64,000 nucleotides of DNA, taken from Phalacrocorax aristotelis (Eukaryota; Chordata; Aves; Suliformes; Phalacrocoracidae). A model generated the notes under the pieces. The model did not search any database, was not told the origin of the DNA, and worked only from the letters and a program-made list of their open reading frames with translations. The stretch is from positions 106,161,463 to 106,225,462 of the forward strand of contig NC_134277.1 in the NCBI RefSeq assembly GCF_949628215.1. The letters run 5' to 3'. A program made the translations under genes and the position numbers. Positions 50,501-62,148 of the stretch are shown piece by piece. Numbering within the stretch: position 1 is the first letter of the stretch; every line of letters begins with the position of its first letter.

Positions 50501-53500
50501 AGACCCTCCACAGCTCAATATCTTGGTTGTCCAGTTAGAATCCAATTCTGGAAAAGATGACCAGAACAGGAGGAGCATAAACAATCTGCCCTTCAGATGC
50601 CCTCCTCCCCATCGTGCACCGTCGTTGCATTTAGCAGAACTACAAGTATTTCTAACACATGAATTTACCATGTTCTTGCCCACACACATTCTTAGCACCT
50701 AAAACATCCTATGAAAGGAGCTTCACACCTGAAGATCAGCTGTATGAAGAACCTCTTCTTTCTTTTGAACCTGTCCCTCCTGCTTTGACCATTTTCCCCC
50801 TAGATCTTGTTTTGGGAAAGACAATGAATCGTTGATCCCAGCTGACACTCAGTACATCGGCTACCTGAAACCATTTCATTGCCCTTGGCCAGCAGCCTGC
50901 ATGTTACTTCAACAGCGGGCTCGTTATGGTGACCCTGAGTAGTTGCAGGTCATACTCAGGGCAGGCAGAATGTGATTAGCAGCACTGGCTAGAAATGTAA
51001 TCTAATTTCTCTGCCATATTATTGTTATTCTCGTTATGACAACCCTTGAGAATGCCTGTCTTAAATCATGAAAAGCCTCAGGCACAAATACATATGTGGA
51101 AGATTTCTACAGACACTTCTAGAAACAAATACTTTATCTACTCTAACTTTAGGGTAACTTCCTTCTAGTTGTCAAGCAGCACTCATTACCACATTGCTGA
51201 AACCAGACAAAAGATTTAATCCCAAGGCCTTGCATGGAGCCCCTTCACAGGGCTGTATGAATCCTGACGCAGCTGACGGCACGTACAACGCCAGCCAGCT
51301 GAATGATGTCCGTGTTGTTATTTCCTCCCTCACTCCAGTATGACGGGATAGAGTATACCCTGAAGTCACACTGCAGGTTTTAATACGAATATCCCGTGCA
51401 GTAAGCATGCCAGCGACACTGCAAGGGCACCTGGGGAAAATTGCACCAATATGAGTGATTAAAGCTTTGGGAGATATCGAGTTGTAAATGATCAGGCTGG
51501 GTAAAGCATGTGGGGGAAGAAGTGCCAGAACTAAGAGTTACAGTGCTGAAGAGAACTGCCACTGCTTCACGCTCATATATTCTGAGGTAGGTATGCATGT
51601 GAACAAGCGTCAACTCCATAAGGCATAATTATTGCTTTATTGAAAGGAAATCACTATTTTTAAAACATTGTACTCCTCAGGTAGGTTTCCTTACATTTAA
51701 AAACTGTATTTTACAACAGAAAACAAAAATACGTAACAATATAATCTCTTTTTTTAAAGGCAAATTATAACGCCATTTCTTCAGGTTTTTCTTCTAGAAG
51801 CTCAGAGATATTCTTTTTGTAGTATTTTGATCCCTTGCATTGCATTGTACATCACATACCCTATACTATAAAATATTTAGGGTTTTACAGCACAATATTG
51901 TCCCAATGACTGAACACACCACCTAAAATTTTAAAAAAGCAAATCTCTACCAAACGAACTTCCATTCCCAAACTGAGCCCGTGCAAAATTTCTGAAGCAG
52001 CAGAGCTGACAACATTGGGAAAAAACCGCAACCCCCATGCCCACAAAAAAACCTCTTAGACCCCACCACAAGTTTAATTCTGACATAATTAAATTTATAT
52101 AAAATAACGAAATAATTTAGGTATTAACTGGGAGACATAACATCTAAAACCCAGTCTTTTTTTAGTAAGATTGTCTTTGGTTCTTAGAGGGACAATTAAA
52201 TCACTGGAAAGTTACTTGAAACTCAAATTAATGAAAAATTATTTTTATGTTTTCATAATGTGTCATGTTTAGATGACAGCATCATTCGTTTGTGTATTAA
52301 GCAATGATGCCCTAGATTCATTTTTTATCTTGAGCACTGACTTATTAGTACATAATATATGCCATTGAACTCTATCTAGATTAGCCATACTTGAATAAAT
52401 CTTAAGTGCTGATTATTTTGTTGCAGTTCTTTCATAAACATTTTACACTGACAGTTGTGCACGGCCTTTATGTAATAAAAGGAAGGATTTGGGATTTTGG
52501 GGTAGCTAGAGACAGGAATTTTCTTATGACAGGCTTTTTTTGTCATTGAACTCTGACATTAGCCATGATATTAGGAAGTTTCCACCTGATGTCTCAGCAT
52601 TTCAATAGGACAACGCCAATGAAAGTAATACTTAGTTCTTGTATTGCATTACAGTTGGAGAGTCTTTTTATGATTTTAGAATAAAGCAATATACTAAATC
52701 CATATGTTATCAGATATTTAGAGACAGAAAGTAGTCTTTAAGGATTATGATGGCAATTACTGTTTCTGAAACAAAAGTCTTAGGCTAACATTCTGCTTCT
52801 TGACTATCCCTAGTCTGTTCTAAGATTCCACTTAAAATTAATTATACTTGAAGATTTATTGAGGTCAATGTTCATTTGAGGATGTGACAGTGCCAGTTTT
52901 TTTTTACATGTAAGGAAATACTTTCCAAAATTAACAGGTTGAAGAAAAATATAATTTCAATAATTCTTTCCCAAATACCACTGTTAATTGGAGAAAAGGT
53001 AACGATCTAATTATGAGAGGCTACGAGTTTCATTCTAAGTATTCAATTATCTTCATACAAAACTTGGATATACGGTAAATTAAGTACCCAAAAAATGATG
53101 ATGAGGTTATCTTCACTTTCAGCATTATATTAACCCACCAGAGTAGTTAATTAGCTCTCAACTAAGATGATTCTTTGATGAACGCTACCTAACGTCTAAC
53201 TGGTGTGAAGATGTTAACGGTGTCAATATAGAATTTCATGTAACAGACTGCAATCAGACAAAAAAAATCTCCCACTGAAAATACAGCAGAGTAACAATTT
53301 CCATCCTTGTCTCATTTCTTTGGTTTGGGTTCATCTATTGAAAGTGAAAAGATGCATTAAAAGAATGAAAACATACAGGGAAGTTAGATAAGTTGAAATT
53401 GGTCATTGATTGTCATAGATGAGTGACAAAAAGGAGCAAGTCTACCAAGGACCTGCACTTTGGTATCTTCCACTTTCAATACAGCCTAGAAAGACAGGAG

Positions 53501-54823
53501 TTTCTCAGAACTTTGCCAACCAGCAGCATACTATCATTAGCGTCAAGATCTGAAAAGGAAGTCAAAAGCTAAAAAGGAACTCATGTATGCGAGGTTGTAT
53601 TGCCTGTGGACTCTCTCAACACAGGCAGAAAACACACCAGGAGTGGCGCCTGCCACGCCACCTACCCTGTGCACCAACCCCTCTTTCATTTTCAGGAGCG
53701 ACAGGAGTTACGTTCTTCTGTCCAGGATTTGGGAATTTCCCTAAGACCTTCTCCATTCAACAGAGCTAAGCAGAAGTTTCATCGTGACGAGGTACACCAC
53801 CTCAACAAGAATGGATTTAATTTTGCTGGTGTCGCCACTCTTTGGTGTTCCCATGCAGAAAAAATATATATGAAAAGGTAATGGGATGAATTTCACAGAC
53901 ACTTGATTTTTTAAGTCTAAACATTTTCCAAATTTTAGCGTACACTCAGAAGAACTACACAGTATCTTAGAAGTTGTTGCACAGTAAACTCTTCAAGCTG
54001 GGACTTTCAGAGGTTTCAGCATCATAAGACCAACTGAAAACATTACTCACACAAAACAGTTCACGTAACTTTCCCATGAGCTTGAATTTGGACTGTTTAA
54101 ACCAGAAGCAGTTTCACTTCGGAGCAGATCAGGTTTGAGGAGGCTTAGAACATTCACAAGTTCATTGATTTTCTTCTCAGAGTGATACAGGGAAGACAAC
54201 CAGGGAAGAAAGATGTTCTGAAAGAAAATATAAAGCGTGCTTTTCAGTAGAAACCCAAGTCTGTAGAGGTGGACACAGAAAACCTTTTGACAATCCAAAC
54301 AAACTACAAGCAGAAACTGAACAAGACAGTTGCTGTCTCCTGATGGAAACAGAAGGCTGGGGCAGAGCTGGTATGTTGAATGCAGGCTGTGGGAAAGCAA
54401 GACTGCCAAAAACCTATTCAGCCCAGATATCCCCTTGGCTGATGTGACGCAGTCAAACACAACAGCATCCAGTGACAGCCTGAGAAATTCAAGAGGTGTT
54501 TTTCCTTTCTTAGTTGAAAGGTGTGTAACTTTGCTGTCATTAACAAATAGATATTATGTTGATCACATGATAGATGCCCTAGCTATTTAATGAAGAATTC
54601 TGGAAAATATATTTGAATTACTACCTCCAACTATTTAAGGAATGTTTCCAGTTTGAATAGCTGGAAGCAAGAGGAGTTGCTTTTAAAAAAACTGCCCTTC
54701 TTACTGCAGCAGGCTCAGCCAAGAATGCGATGCCCCATCACAGAAAACTGAAACTGTAGCTGAAGAGTTTTGAAGAAAATGAGACATTCTGAAGAACAGA
54801 TGAAGACATAACACACTGTTTCT
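41595..54823. other. Intergenic, AT-rich desert
   Basis: Thirteen kilobases with no recognised gene, CR1 or LTR. Low-complexity tracts only. The 50.8-51.05 kb stretch has a composition that could suit a conserved non-coding element, not testable here. Confidence 0.6.
49447..49498. repeat. A-rich purine tract
   Basis: Long A-runs with scattered G and C. Low complexity. Confidence 0.9.
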
Positions 54824-55202
54824 GCAGGCATCTCCAGGAAAACAGGGTTCGATCCCACGTTACTTGGGAAGACAAACCCCCTTACTCTGAACATCTCCTC
54901 TTTCTTCTTCCCCCGTGCTTTATATACCGAGCAGGATGTCGTATGGCATGGAATGTCCCCTTGGTCAGTTGGGGTCAGCCGTCCCAGCTGTGTCTCCTTC
55001 CAGCTTCTTGTGCAACCCCAGCCTGATCACTGGTGGGGTGGGGTGAGAGGCGGAAATGGCCTTGACTCTGTGTAAGCCCTGCTCAGCAGTGACCAAAACA
55101 TCCCTGTTATCAACATTGTGTCCATCACAAATCCAAAACATAGTCCCACACCAGCTATGATGATGAAAATTAACTCTATCCTAGCCAAAACCAGCATGCA
55201 CA
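54824..55202 (-). mobile_element. ERVL-type LTR, minus strand, truncated
   Basis: Reverse complement of the same LTR type as 9255-9829: its CCTTGGTCAGTTGGGGTCAG (54960), TTTATATA (reversed TATA box, 54919-54926) and the reversed first bases (AATTAACTCTATCCTAGCC near 55168) all match. The U5 end is missing, as similarity stops near 54824, and I find no matching target duplication. Confidence 0.8.
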
Positions 55203-55964
55203 CATTTAACATCAAATATGGTTGCTCCTAAATTTTACAAACCTTGTGTTACTTTTGCTACAGCTCCTCTTCATTGCACGGTATGTTGACTCTTCCTTCC
55301 ACAACTCATAATTGCCCGAATGGCACTTGAGCCGTCTGTGTCAGGAGTGGTCCAGACTCCATCATGCAACTTTCCTCCATGTGCATCCAAACTTACTGAT
55401 TCTCACCCACCAAAAGTGAAACACATATCATTTCTTTCCTTCCTCATTCTATGCAAGGAAACATTCCTTTCTCTTTTAAAACTGTTTTTTAGGCTAGTGC
55501 CCTGCCTACCCCAACCCTCCGCAGCGCTATCCTCAAATCTGGCATTTAAACAGATTCAGTAGTCTACTGACAGCATGTGGCAAGCTGGCCTGGGAGAGTC
55601 AAGGACTCCCGGTTCAGGTGGCAGAACACCTCCTATTTCTGACTCATTCCTCAAAAACCAACAAATAACCATTGTCTCTACCCCCTACAATATCCTATTC
55701 CTACTTTACATGGCTTTGACAGGAAAGAGTAGGTATTACCTTACCAGAAAAGTCAAAGATGTGCATACTAACAACACAAGGGATGCTAAAATGCTCAGCT
55801 GAGCCTTAGCCTTTGGAAAGGAAAAAAACCAGAACAGCAAAGACTACAAGGAAATTGCATGTGATGGAAGGAACTGGTCAAACATTGTTTCCTAAACATT
55901 ACAGACTTCTAGATCTTACAGGTTTGGAATTTTTGAGGTCTTCCCTTAATTGCAGAGGATGACT
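55203..55964. other. Intergenic spacer between LTR and CR1
   Basis: Nothing recognised. Confidence 0.6.
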
Positions 55965-56735
55965 TCAAGTTCAAGGACAAGTGTAGGGTCTCACACCTGG
56001 GAAAACATAATCCAGGAGTGCAGCACAGACTGGGATCCACCTGGCTGGGGACCAGCTCTGTGGAAAGGGGCCTGGGGGTCCTGGTGGACAGAAAGCTCAA
56101 CATGAGTGAACAGTGTGCTGCTGCGGCCAAGAAGGCCAACAGGATGCTGGGTTGCATCAACAAGGGCATCGCCAGCAGAGATAAAGAAGCCATTATCCCC
56201 CTCTACTCAGCACTTGTCAGGCCACACCTGGAATACTGTGTACAGTTCTGGTCCCCTCTACACAAAAAGGATGTGGACAGGCTGGAAGGGGTCCAGAGAA
56301 GGGCCACCAAGATGATCAAAGGACTGGGAAGCTGCCATATGAGAATAGGCTGGGAGAACTGGGTTTGTTCAGCCTTGAGCAAAGGCTTAGGGGAGACCTT
56401 ATCACCATGTTCCAGTATTTAAAGGGAGGCTACAAAGAAGATGGAGACTCCCTTTTTACAAGGAGTCACATGGAAAAGAGGGGTAATGGGTACAAGTTAC
56501 TCCTGGGGAGACTCCGATTAGACACAGGAAGTAAAAATTTTCACAATGAAAACAATTAGCCGTTGGAATAATCTCCGCAGGGAAGTAGTGGACTCCCCAA
56601 CATCGGACACCTTTAAGATTCAGTTGGACAGGGTTCTGGGCCATCTTGTCTAGACCATGCTTTTGCCAAGAAAGGTTGGACCAAATGATCCTGGAGGTCC
56701 CTTCCAAGCTTGCGTTCTATGATTCTACGACTCGG
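55965..56735 (+). mobile_element. CR1 LINE, 3' portion with nearly open polymerase C-terminus
   Basis: The frame 56018-56422 translates to typical CR1 reverse-transcriptase C-terminal sequence (for example GVLVDRKLNMSEQCAAAAKK, and [19 protein letters not shown]). A frameshift near 56330-56365 moves the reading into the frame 56365-56559 ([20 protein letters not shown]), which ends in a stop. The non-coding 3' end has CTAGACCATGCTTTTGCCAA near 56651 and finishes TTCTATGATTCTACGA (56715-56730). This is the best preserved CR1 coding stretch here. It is not functional. Confidence 0.92.
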
Positions 56736-57929
56736 ACTCAGTTCACCTCCCCACCCCCAAAGCCCTGCCTTTGTGTCTTGGTACAAGTGTTACATTATCA
56801 GCAAGCTTTCTGTACCTGGCGGTGTCTTAGTGTTTCCCTTCCACTCTCACAGCTATGAAGCTGACTAAATGCGAGGTAGAAATAACTAGGATTACAGGCA
56901 CCTTGACTACAGACATTTCAGCCCTGCCTGGATCATACTAGGTAGCCGTAAAATCAACTCTTACTCACCTTTCACTGCTTGCCAACAAAACATTTGAGGA
57001 TAAGTTTCTCACCACATATTCTGGAGTGAATAGAACAAACAGAGAAGAGAATCACGCAGACGTAAGAAAAACCCAGCGAGATCCCCTGCGAACCACGCAG
57101 CATGCTGAGCGCGCAATACTAGCCCCAGCAGTAGGAAGTCTTAAAGAACAAAAACTATGGAAGGTTTCTGGTTACTGTTTTAGGAATTAAGTTACAGGGT
57201 GCATAGGAAAGTACATACCAGCTGTGGACAATATGAACAGTAACAACTCGCCAGAAGGTTGGGGCTGTGTTAAACAAAGCCAGTTATAACCAAGACCTAA
57301 GGAGCAGGTGGTGTTTTCTTGAATTCGAGTAATGGGTCTGCATGGAAACACACGAACAATTGTCCCTATCTCTTGTAAGACAGAAATTGTTTATCCTTGA
57401 TCTTTTGGTTTATTTGTGTGATTACCCAGGGTTTAAAATGTCACTCCCTTTTTAAAATGGATCTAGGACAGCATCAGGTGAATATATGAAGATCAACACC
57501 ATATATAATTTTTTACTTTGGAACTAAATAAGAACTATTTTCTCGCTTGGAAGCCAAGAGATGGTATATTACCTTTGAAACAGAGACTTTTGTTATTAAT
57601 TCTGTAATTTAAGGAAGAAACAAAAAAAAAAACTATTGAGAAGTTAATTTAAGGTATGTATGCAGGCCTTTAAAAAATCATATTCTACTTATGTTCTGGC
57701 AATTTTTCTTCTTGCTTTGTAAAGCAGAAATTGATATGAGCGGTATATAGAATTTTTTTAAAAAGTCAACTAGGAGGGGTAAAAAACCCATAGAGAACAG
57801 TTTAAAATGTAACCATTAAAATTTAAATGTTTAAGTCAGATGCCCAAGTTTCACAATGTGATTTTGTCTGGTCTGTCTGTTTTGGTTTTGTTTTAGCACA
57901 TCATTACGGTATAGACCACACCACAAATC
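56736..57929. other. Intergenic sequence just past the SOCS6 3' end
   Basis: No gene or repeat recognised. This is the region into which SOCS6 transcription would run after cleavage. Confidence 0.6.
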
Positions 57930-57946
57930 TTTTTGTGAATGAAATT

Positions 57947-57952
57947 TTTATT
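57947..57952 (-). terminator. Probable SOCS6 distal poly(A) signal AATAAA
   Basis: The plus strand reads TTTATT here, which is AATAAA on the SOCS6 strand. Beyond it in the transcript sense, within about 20-30 nt, is a G/U-rich stretch (ATTTGTGGTGTGGTC, about 57914-57928), the usual downstream element. Cleavage would fall near 57925-57935. Signal plus G/U element makes this the best 3' end candidate in the region. Confidence 0.55.
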
Positions 57953-59424
57953 TACACACTGTATCCAGAATCAGATACATAAATCCTTATACAATTATTT
58001 TTCAAAAATGTGCAAGAAGTTACTATAATTTTGTTTACAAACCAAAACACATTAAAATCAATGGACTTTGGATAATTCACTCTGTGGCGTGCTTAGTACA
58101 AATAGGGCACACCAGGTCTGAAACAGAGAGAAGTGTAAACTACAGCAATCTGGATTGCAAGTATTAACTTCATGGCACTCCATCATCACTATAAAAATTC
58201 TTTAACCCAACATGTATTCATACAAAATTCTTTAAGAATTTTTCATTATTTTTGTAGAATTTAGAACACTCTCCAGATACGACGCCATATTTCCCTTATT
58301 ATGAACTACCGTCTAGCCCATTTTTTTATTTATAAAGAATGCTTGCAAGTTTTATTCTTTGCAGTCATAAAAAGATTTAAGAAATTAAATTGGCAATCAT
58401 TAATTTATCCATAGCTTAGCTCAGAATTTGAAAGTTCAGTAACAGAGAAATACTTCTCATCAGAATCATAGCCCATATATTGCTGGTATGATGTTTTAAT
58501 TTTATAATTCCAGTATTCACATAGATGAAATGCATCAAAACAAAGAACGCACAGATTTCACTTAGCCCAGCAGTCAATATTCACAGAAAGAAACTGGATT
58601 TAAAAAAATGTAGTCAGCTCATCTGAAAACAGAGAGTTTAATTAATAATTGCATTTCTGATCCTTCTGACAGAAAAACATTTTGATGAAAAGATGGCATT
58701 CACTATGTCAACAGCAGGATAAGTGCTATATCCTTTAAAAAGATCAAAGAATACAAATCACTTTCAGTTTTTTATAACATTGGCTTACAAAAAAAAAAAG
58801 GAAATTGTGCAAATTTACTTTTCTATTTCCAAATACAAGGTGTTGTTTTACTCCTCTAATTGGTAAAATGCACATTATCAATAATGTCAGTCATTTGAGA
58901 TGATCAAAAAGGAGTTTAAATTTCATTTTCAAAAACATTTTTCCACAATTGCATAAAAAGCATATCTTTTGAACCCTTAAACTGTTGTGCTGAATAAATA
59001 GCCATATTTCTACTCTATCAAGGATCATAGTCAGTTAGCTTTTATTCCTAGTGTATCTACTTCCAAAGGTCCCCAAAATACCCTTAATCATTTTCCTTTC
59101 ATTTGCCAAAGACACTTTGTTTCTCTAATTTTCATGAAGCAGAAGTCAACATTTTTTGTTGTTACTCTTAGTACTTCTAAAATGTCTCAGAATTAAATGT
59201 TACTGTGTTTCTTTAATATTAACCTTTATTATAACAAACTGTAAGTATCTTTAATGTTTTCAAAGTCTTTTTTCTGGGTTCCTTCTGCTGGCTGGCCAGT
59301 TACCTCAGCACAAAAAAAAAATACCGCGAGGCTCTGATTAATGAAACCTGTAAGTATTTGTGTCTACGTACTACTGATTGGCAGTATTTTGAGCTTAGTA
59401 GAAATATCACCACCATCTTTTATT

Positions 59425-59610
59425 TAGAAACAAAGTGCTATATGGTTCTCACATCCTAGGCCTCAAGCACTTTACAACAGTGTTCCTTTTGTGGAAGCTT
59501 TGGGGGTGAATGACAAAGTTAACTTGACGTGACTAAGTTCGCAGATGAAGAACACAGCAAGAAAGGTAACTGAAAAACCGGACAGCTGAACCGAAGTTTA
59601 AAAATAAAGC
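59425..59610 (+). repeat. Possible ancient MIR-like SINE remnant
   Basis: Several short blocks come in the order seen in the MIR core: TAGGC..AAGCACTTTACA near 59458-59475, GCAGATGAAGAACACAGCAAGAAAGGTAACT near 59541-59571 (split here by mismatches to the core), then ACAGCTGAACCGAAGT near 59582-59597. Resemblance is partial and from memory. If real, it is a very old insertion lying antisense within the SOCS6 3' UTR. Chance similarity is possible. Confidence 0.3.
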
Positions 59611-61244
59611 ATTAACACATACAAGTGAAGGAACTGAAATTTATAAAGGCATGGGCAAGAAATTTAGCATGTGTGCTCTTGCATGTTTTTCAATTCAGCA
59701 ATTAGACCAGATATTATAGCTTCACCTATTTAAGGTTCAATGCAATGACTGCTAAATTAATGCATGTGGAGTAGTATAAACATATGCTTAATGCATTCAA
59801 TAGTGGTATTAAATGGCAAAAAAATATTTAATATACTATAATCTTTCAAAGATTCTGTAGAATGCATAGACCCTCTAGTTGGTACGGGGAAAGAATTTTT
59901 AAGTGAAGAAAACGCCACAGATTTTCTTCCAAAAGTATGCATCTGAAATCCACAAAAATTATTTTCTTTTTCCTCCCCACAGACAGAATCAGAACACTGT
60001 ACCATACAATAGGTTATTGTGCCTTTCTGAATAAAGTTAGTGATCCTGATTCAGGGGGCAGGGCGGGAGAAGTCAGCAGAGGAAAAAAAGAAAACAGAAT
60101 TCACACTTGCATACATATATCTGAATGGCAGAGCCAACAAATTACGCGTATAGACTGCTCTAGATTATTTTTTTTTTTTTTAGTTTAAAACTTTATCAGA
60201 ATAAGGAAGAAATCCTTATTCTCCCTCCCTTAAAAGCAAAGGCAGCCTTTGTCTACCTTTGAATTTCTTTTTTTTATTTTTTAGTTAAACATTATGGTCA
60301 AAAAATAAATTAAAAAAATATAAATTTAGTCTATCAATTCAGGCAACCCAAGATGTAGTGCTATTGCACCACCTTGCAGCAATACTGTATTCATTACTAA
60401 AGACTCATTTCAGGGGATAAAAGGCTAGATTAAACAAGGAGAAGTAAATGACCTAAACATGAAAGCTTTATCAAAGATGAACAGCCTTTTTTAAGCTGAT
60501 GTTTACTGACTAGTAACTCCTACCAGAGATGGGGAAGATGTCATTCTAAAATACAGAACAGGGGGCAGAGGCAGGCAAAGCAAGCCCCCCTCCCAAGCCA
60601 GCCATGACCCCCTTAACAAATAACTCACAGAAGTGATAGAATCATGAGGGGTTCCAGGAGAGAGGAGGGGGGACGGGACTGAAACAAAACAGGAAAATGC
60701 CATGGATTAACCTTGTATGATGAAAATATCATAGTGTAAAACCTTTACTCCCCACTGAAAGTCTTGTTTTCCCTACAGAATGTTAGAATAACTGTGAGCT
60801 TTTCAAATGCCAGAATCTTTGACAGATATCATAATCATTTAGTTAACTGATTCAATATTTCATATGTCAAAACATATTTCATGACAGCAAACTGAAAAAT
60901 TTTCTGTGGTCAGTGTATATCCAAACCTCTTTTCCCCGCAATTTTAATGGCTATGAGAACAGGGCTCCATTTTAAGCATCTTCCATCCAAAATGTTATCA
61001 GTCCTGTTTCTTCCTTCCCAAAGGATATCCAAAAAAAAGGGGAAAATAATCCAAAGGACATTAGTGTATTACTGCATTTCTGAAGTGAGAAAAATGCAGA
61101 CACTTATAAAATTTCAAGTAGTTTGAATATATATTGTAGAAATCATCCTATCAGAAGTTTTAACCCATCCCTCAAATGGCTTATCAATTTTTGCTCCCAT
61201 AACAATTCCTAGAGTCTTCCTTTACAAAACCAGGGAATTCCATG

Positions 61245-61262
61245 CCCCCCCATCCCCACCCC
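61245..61262 (-). other. G-quadruplex-capable tract in the SOCS6 3' UTR
   Basis: The plus strand has runs of 7, 4 and 4 C separated by AT and A, so the SOCS6 mRNA would carry GGGG-T-GGGG-AT-GGGGGGG. Splitting the last run gives four G-tracts of at least three with one- or two-base loops, enough for a compact quadruplex. The flank (61263-61300) is purine-rich on the plus strand. Structure in the cell is not shown. Confidence 0.45.
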
Positions 61263-62148
61263 AAGAGGAGGTAGGAGGGAAAAGGGCAGGAGGTGGGGAC
61301 CTGGTGGGTGTTAATGTAGTTAACTGATGACATGATTTTGAAAGGTAATATTTGACAAGGCCCCAATACCGTAATTTCCTTAGAGGTACTACACATCAAC
61401 TTTCACAGACTTTTTTTTAAAGGCCATTTTTAGAAGGACAAAATACTGAGACAAGAAGAAAACTGAACCAACCTTCTCAAACACAAAATAGTGTAGAGAC
61501 AATACAAGGCTTAGGAGAAAGGTGGTTTTTTTCCCAAAGATATGCTGCATAACCATGTTCTTATCACACAGCTCTGTCTAAGTTCTACGTTAGGGCATAT
61601 CTCTACAGAAATTTATATTTAAGATACTAGGAAATAGTTTTTAACACAGACATAAATTCTGTGATTTAGAATACCGCTGTTTTTTATCCACGATCGTTTT
61701 TTCTTTTAAACAGGCTATTTTAAAGGGGAAAAAAAAAATCCATTCAACAAGTTTCATTTGACTTTTACTTATGGTTGAATACACATGAAATGTGCTTTCA
61801 ATGCATAAAAATCACAGTGGATAGCAGCAAAGGACTTGGGGGAAATTAAGGAAAATTTGATCATTCACATTGTGATTAATCTGCACATTGATGAAAGATA
61901 GCTATTTCACACTTCTAAAAATAAACTTGAGATCATTCTTTCAAAAAAAAAAGACAAAAAAGCCCCCCAAAATACACAAAAAAACCCAAAACAAACATAA
62001 ATCCAAATGCATTACTTTTACACACAAAAATGAAATATTTTTATGGCAGCAAAAGATTTTGATAATAATGAAAGTCTGTAAACGGTAATTCAATCTCTTT
62101 TTGTTGTTGTTGTTCCCAAAGTGCAAGATGCAAGATTCCCATAAGCTT

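Larger units (their letters stand above)
57930..62148 (-). other. SOCS6: SOCS6 3' untranslated region (predicted)
   Basis: From the stop codon down to the best poly(A) signal is about 4.2 kb with no long open frame, much the same scale as the long 3' UTR of mammalian SOCS6. It is AU-rich with many U-runs in the mRNA sense. It contains (CAA)5 in the mRNA sense just after the stop (plus-strand TTG repeat at 62101-62115), a U-rich tract from the A-rich plus-strand stretch 61942-62005, a G-rich tract near 61245-61262 and a MIR-like patch near 59425-59610. I see no CR1 or LTR inside, unlike the DNA to its left. Upstream AATAAA motifs (for example near 58325) could give shorter forms. The end is inferred. 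Confidence 0.6.

Noticed and set aside
54846..54855. GGTTCGATCC, a match to the tRNA B box (pol III promoter)
   Set aside because: It lies within the reversed LTR, corresponds to ordinary LTR sequence, and no A box or tRNA fold is present around it.
9255..55202. LTRs at 9255 and 54824 as the two ends of one provirus
   Set aside because: Opposite orientation, 45 kb apart, and the first has its own complete target duplication.
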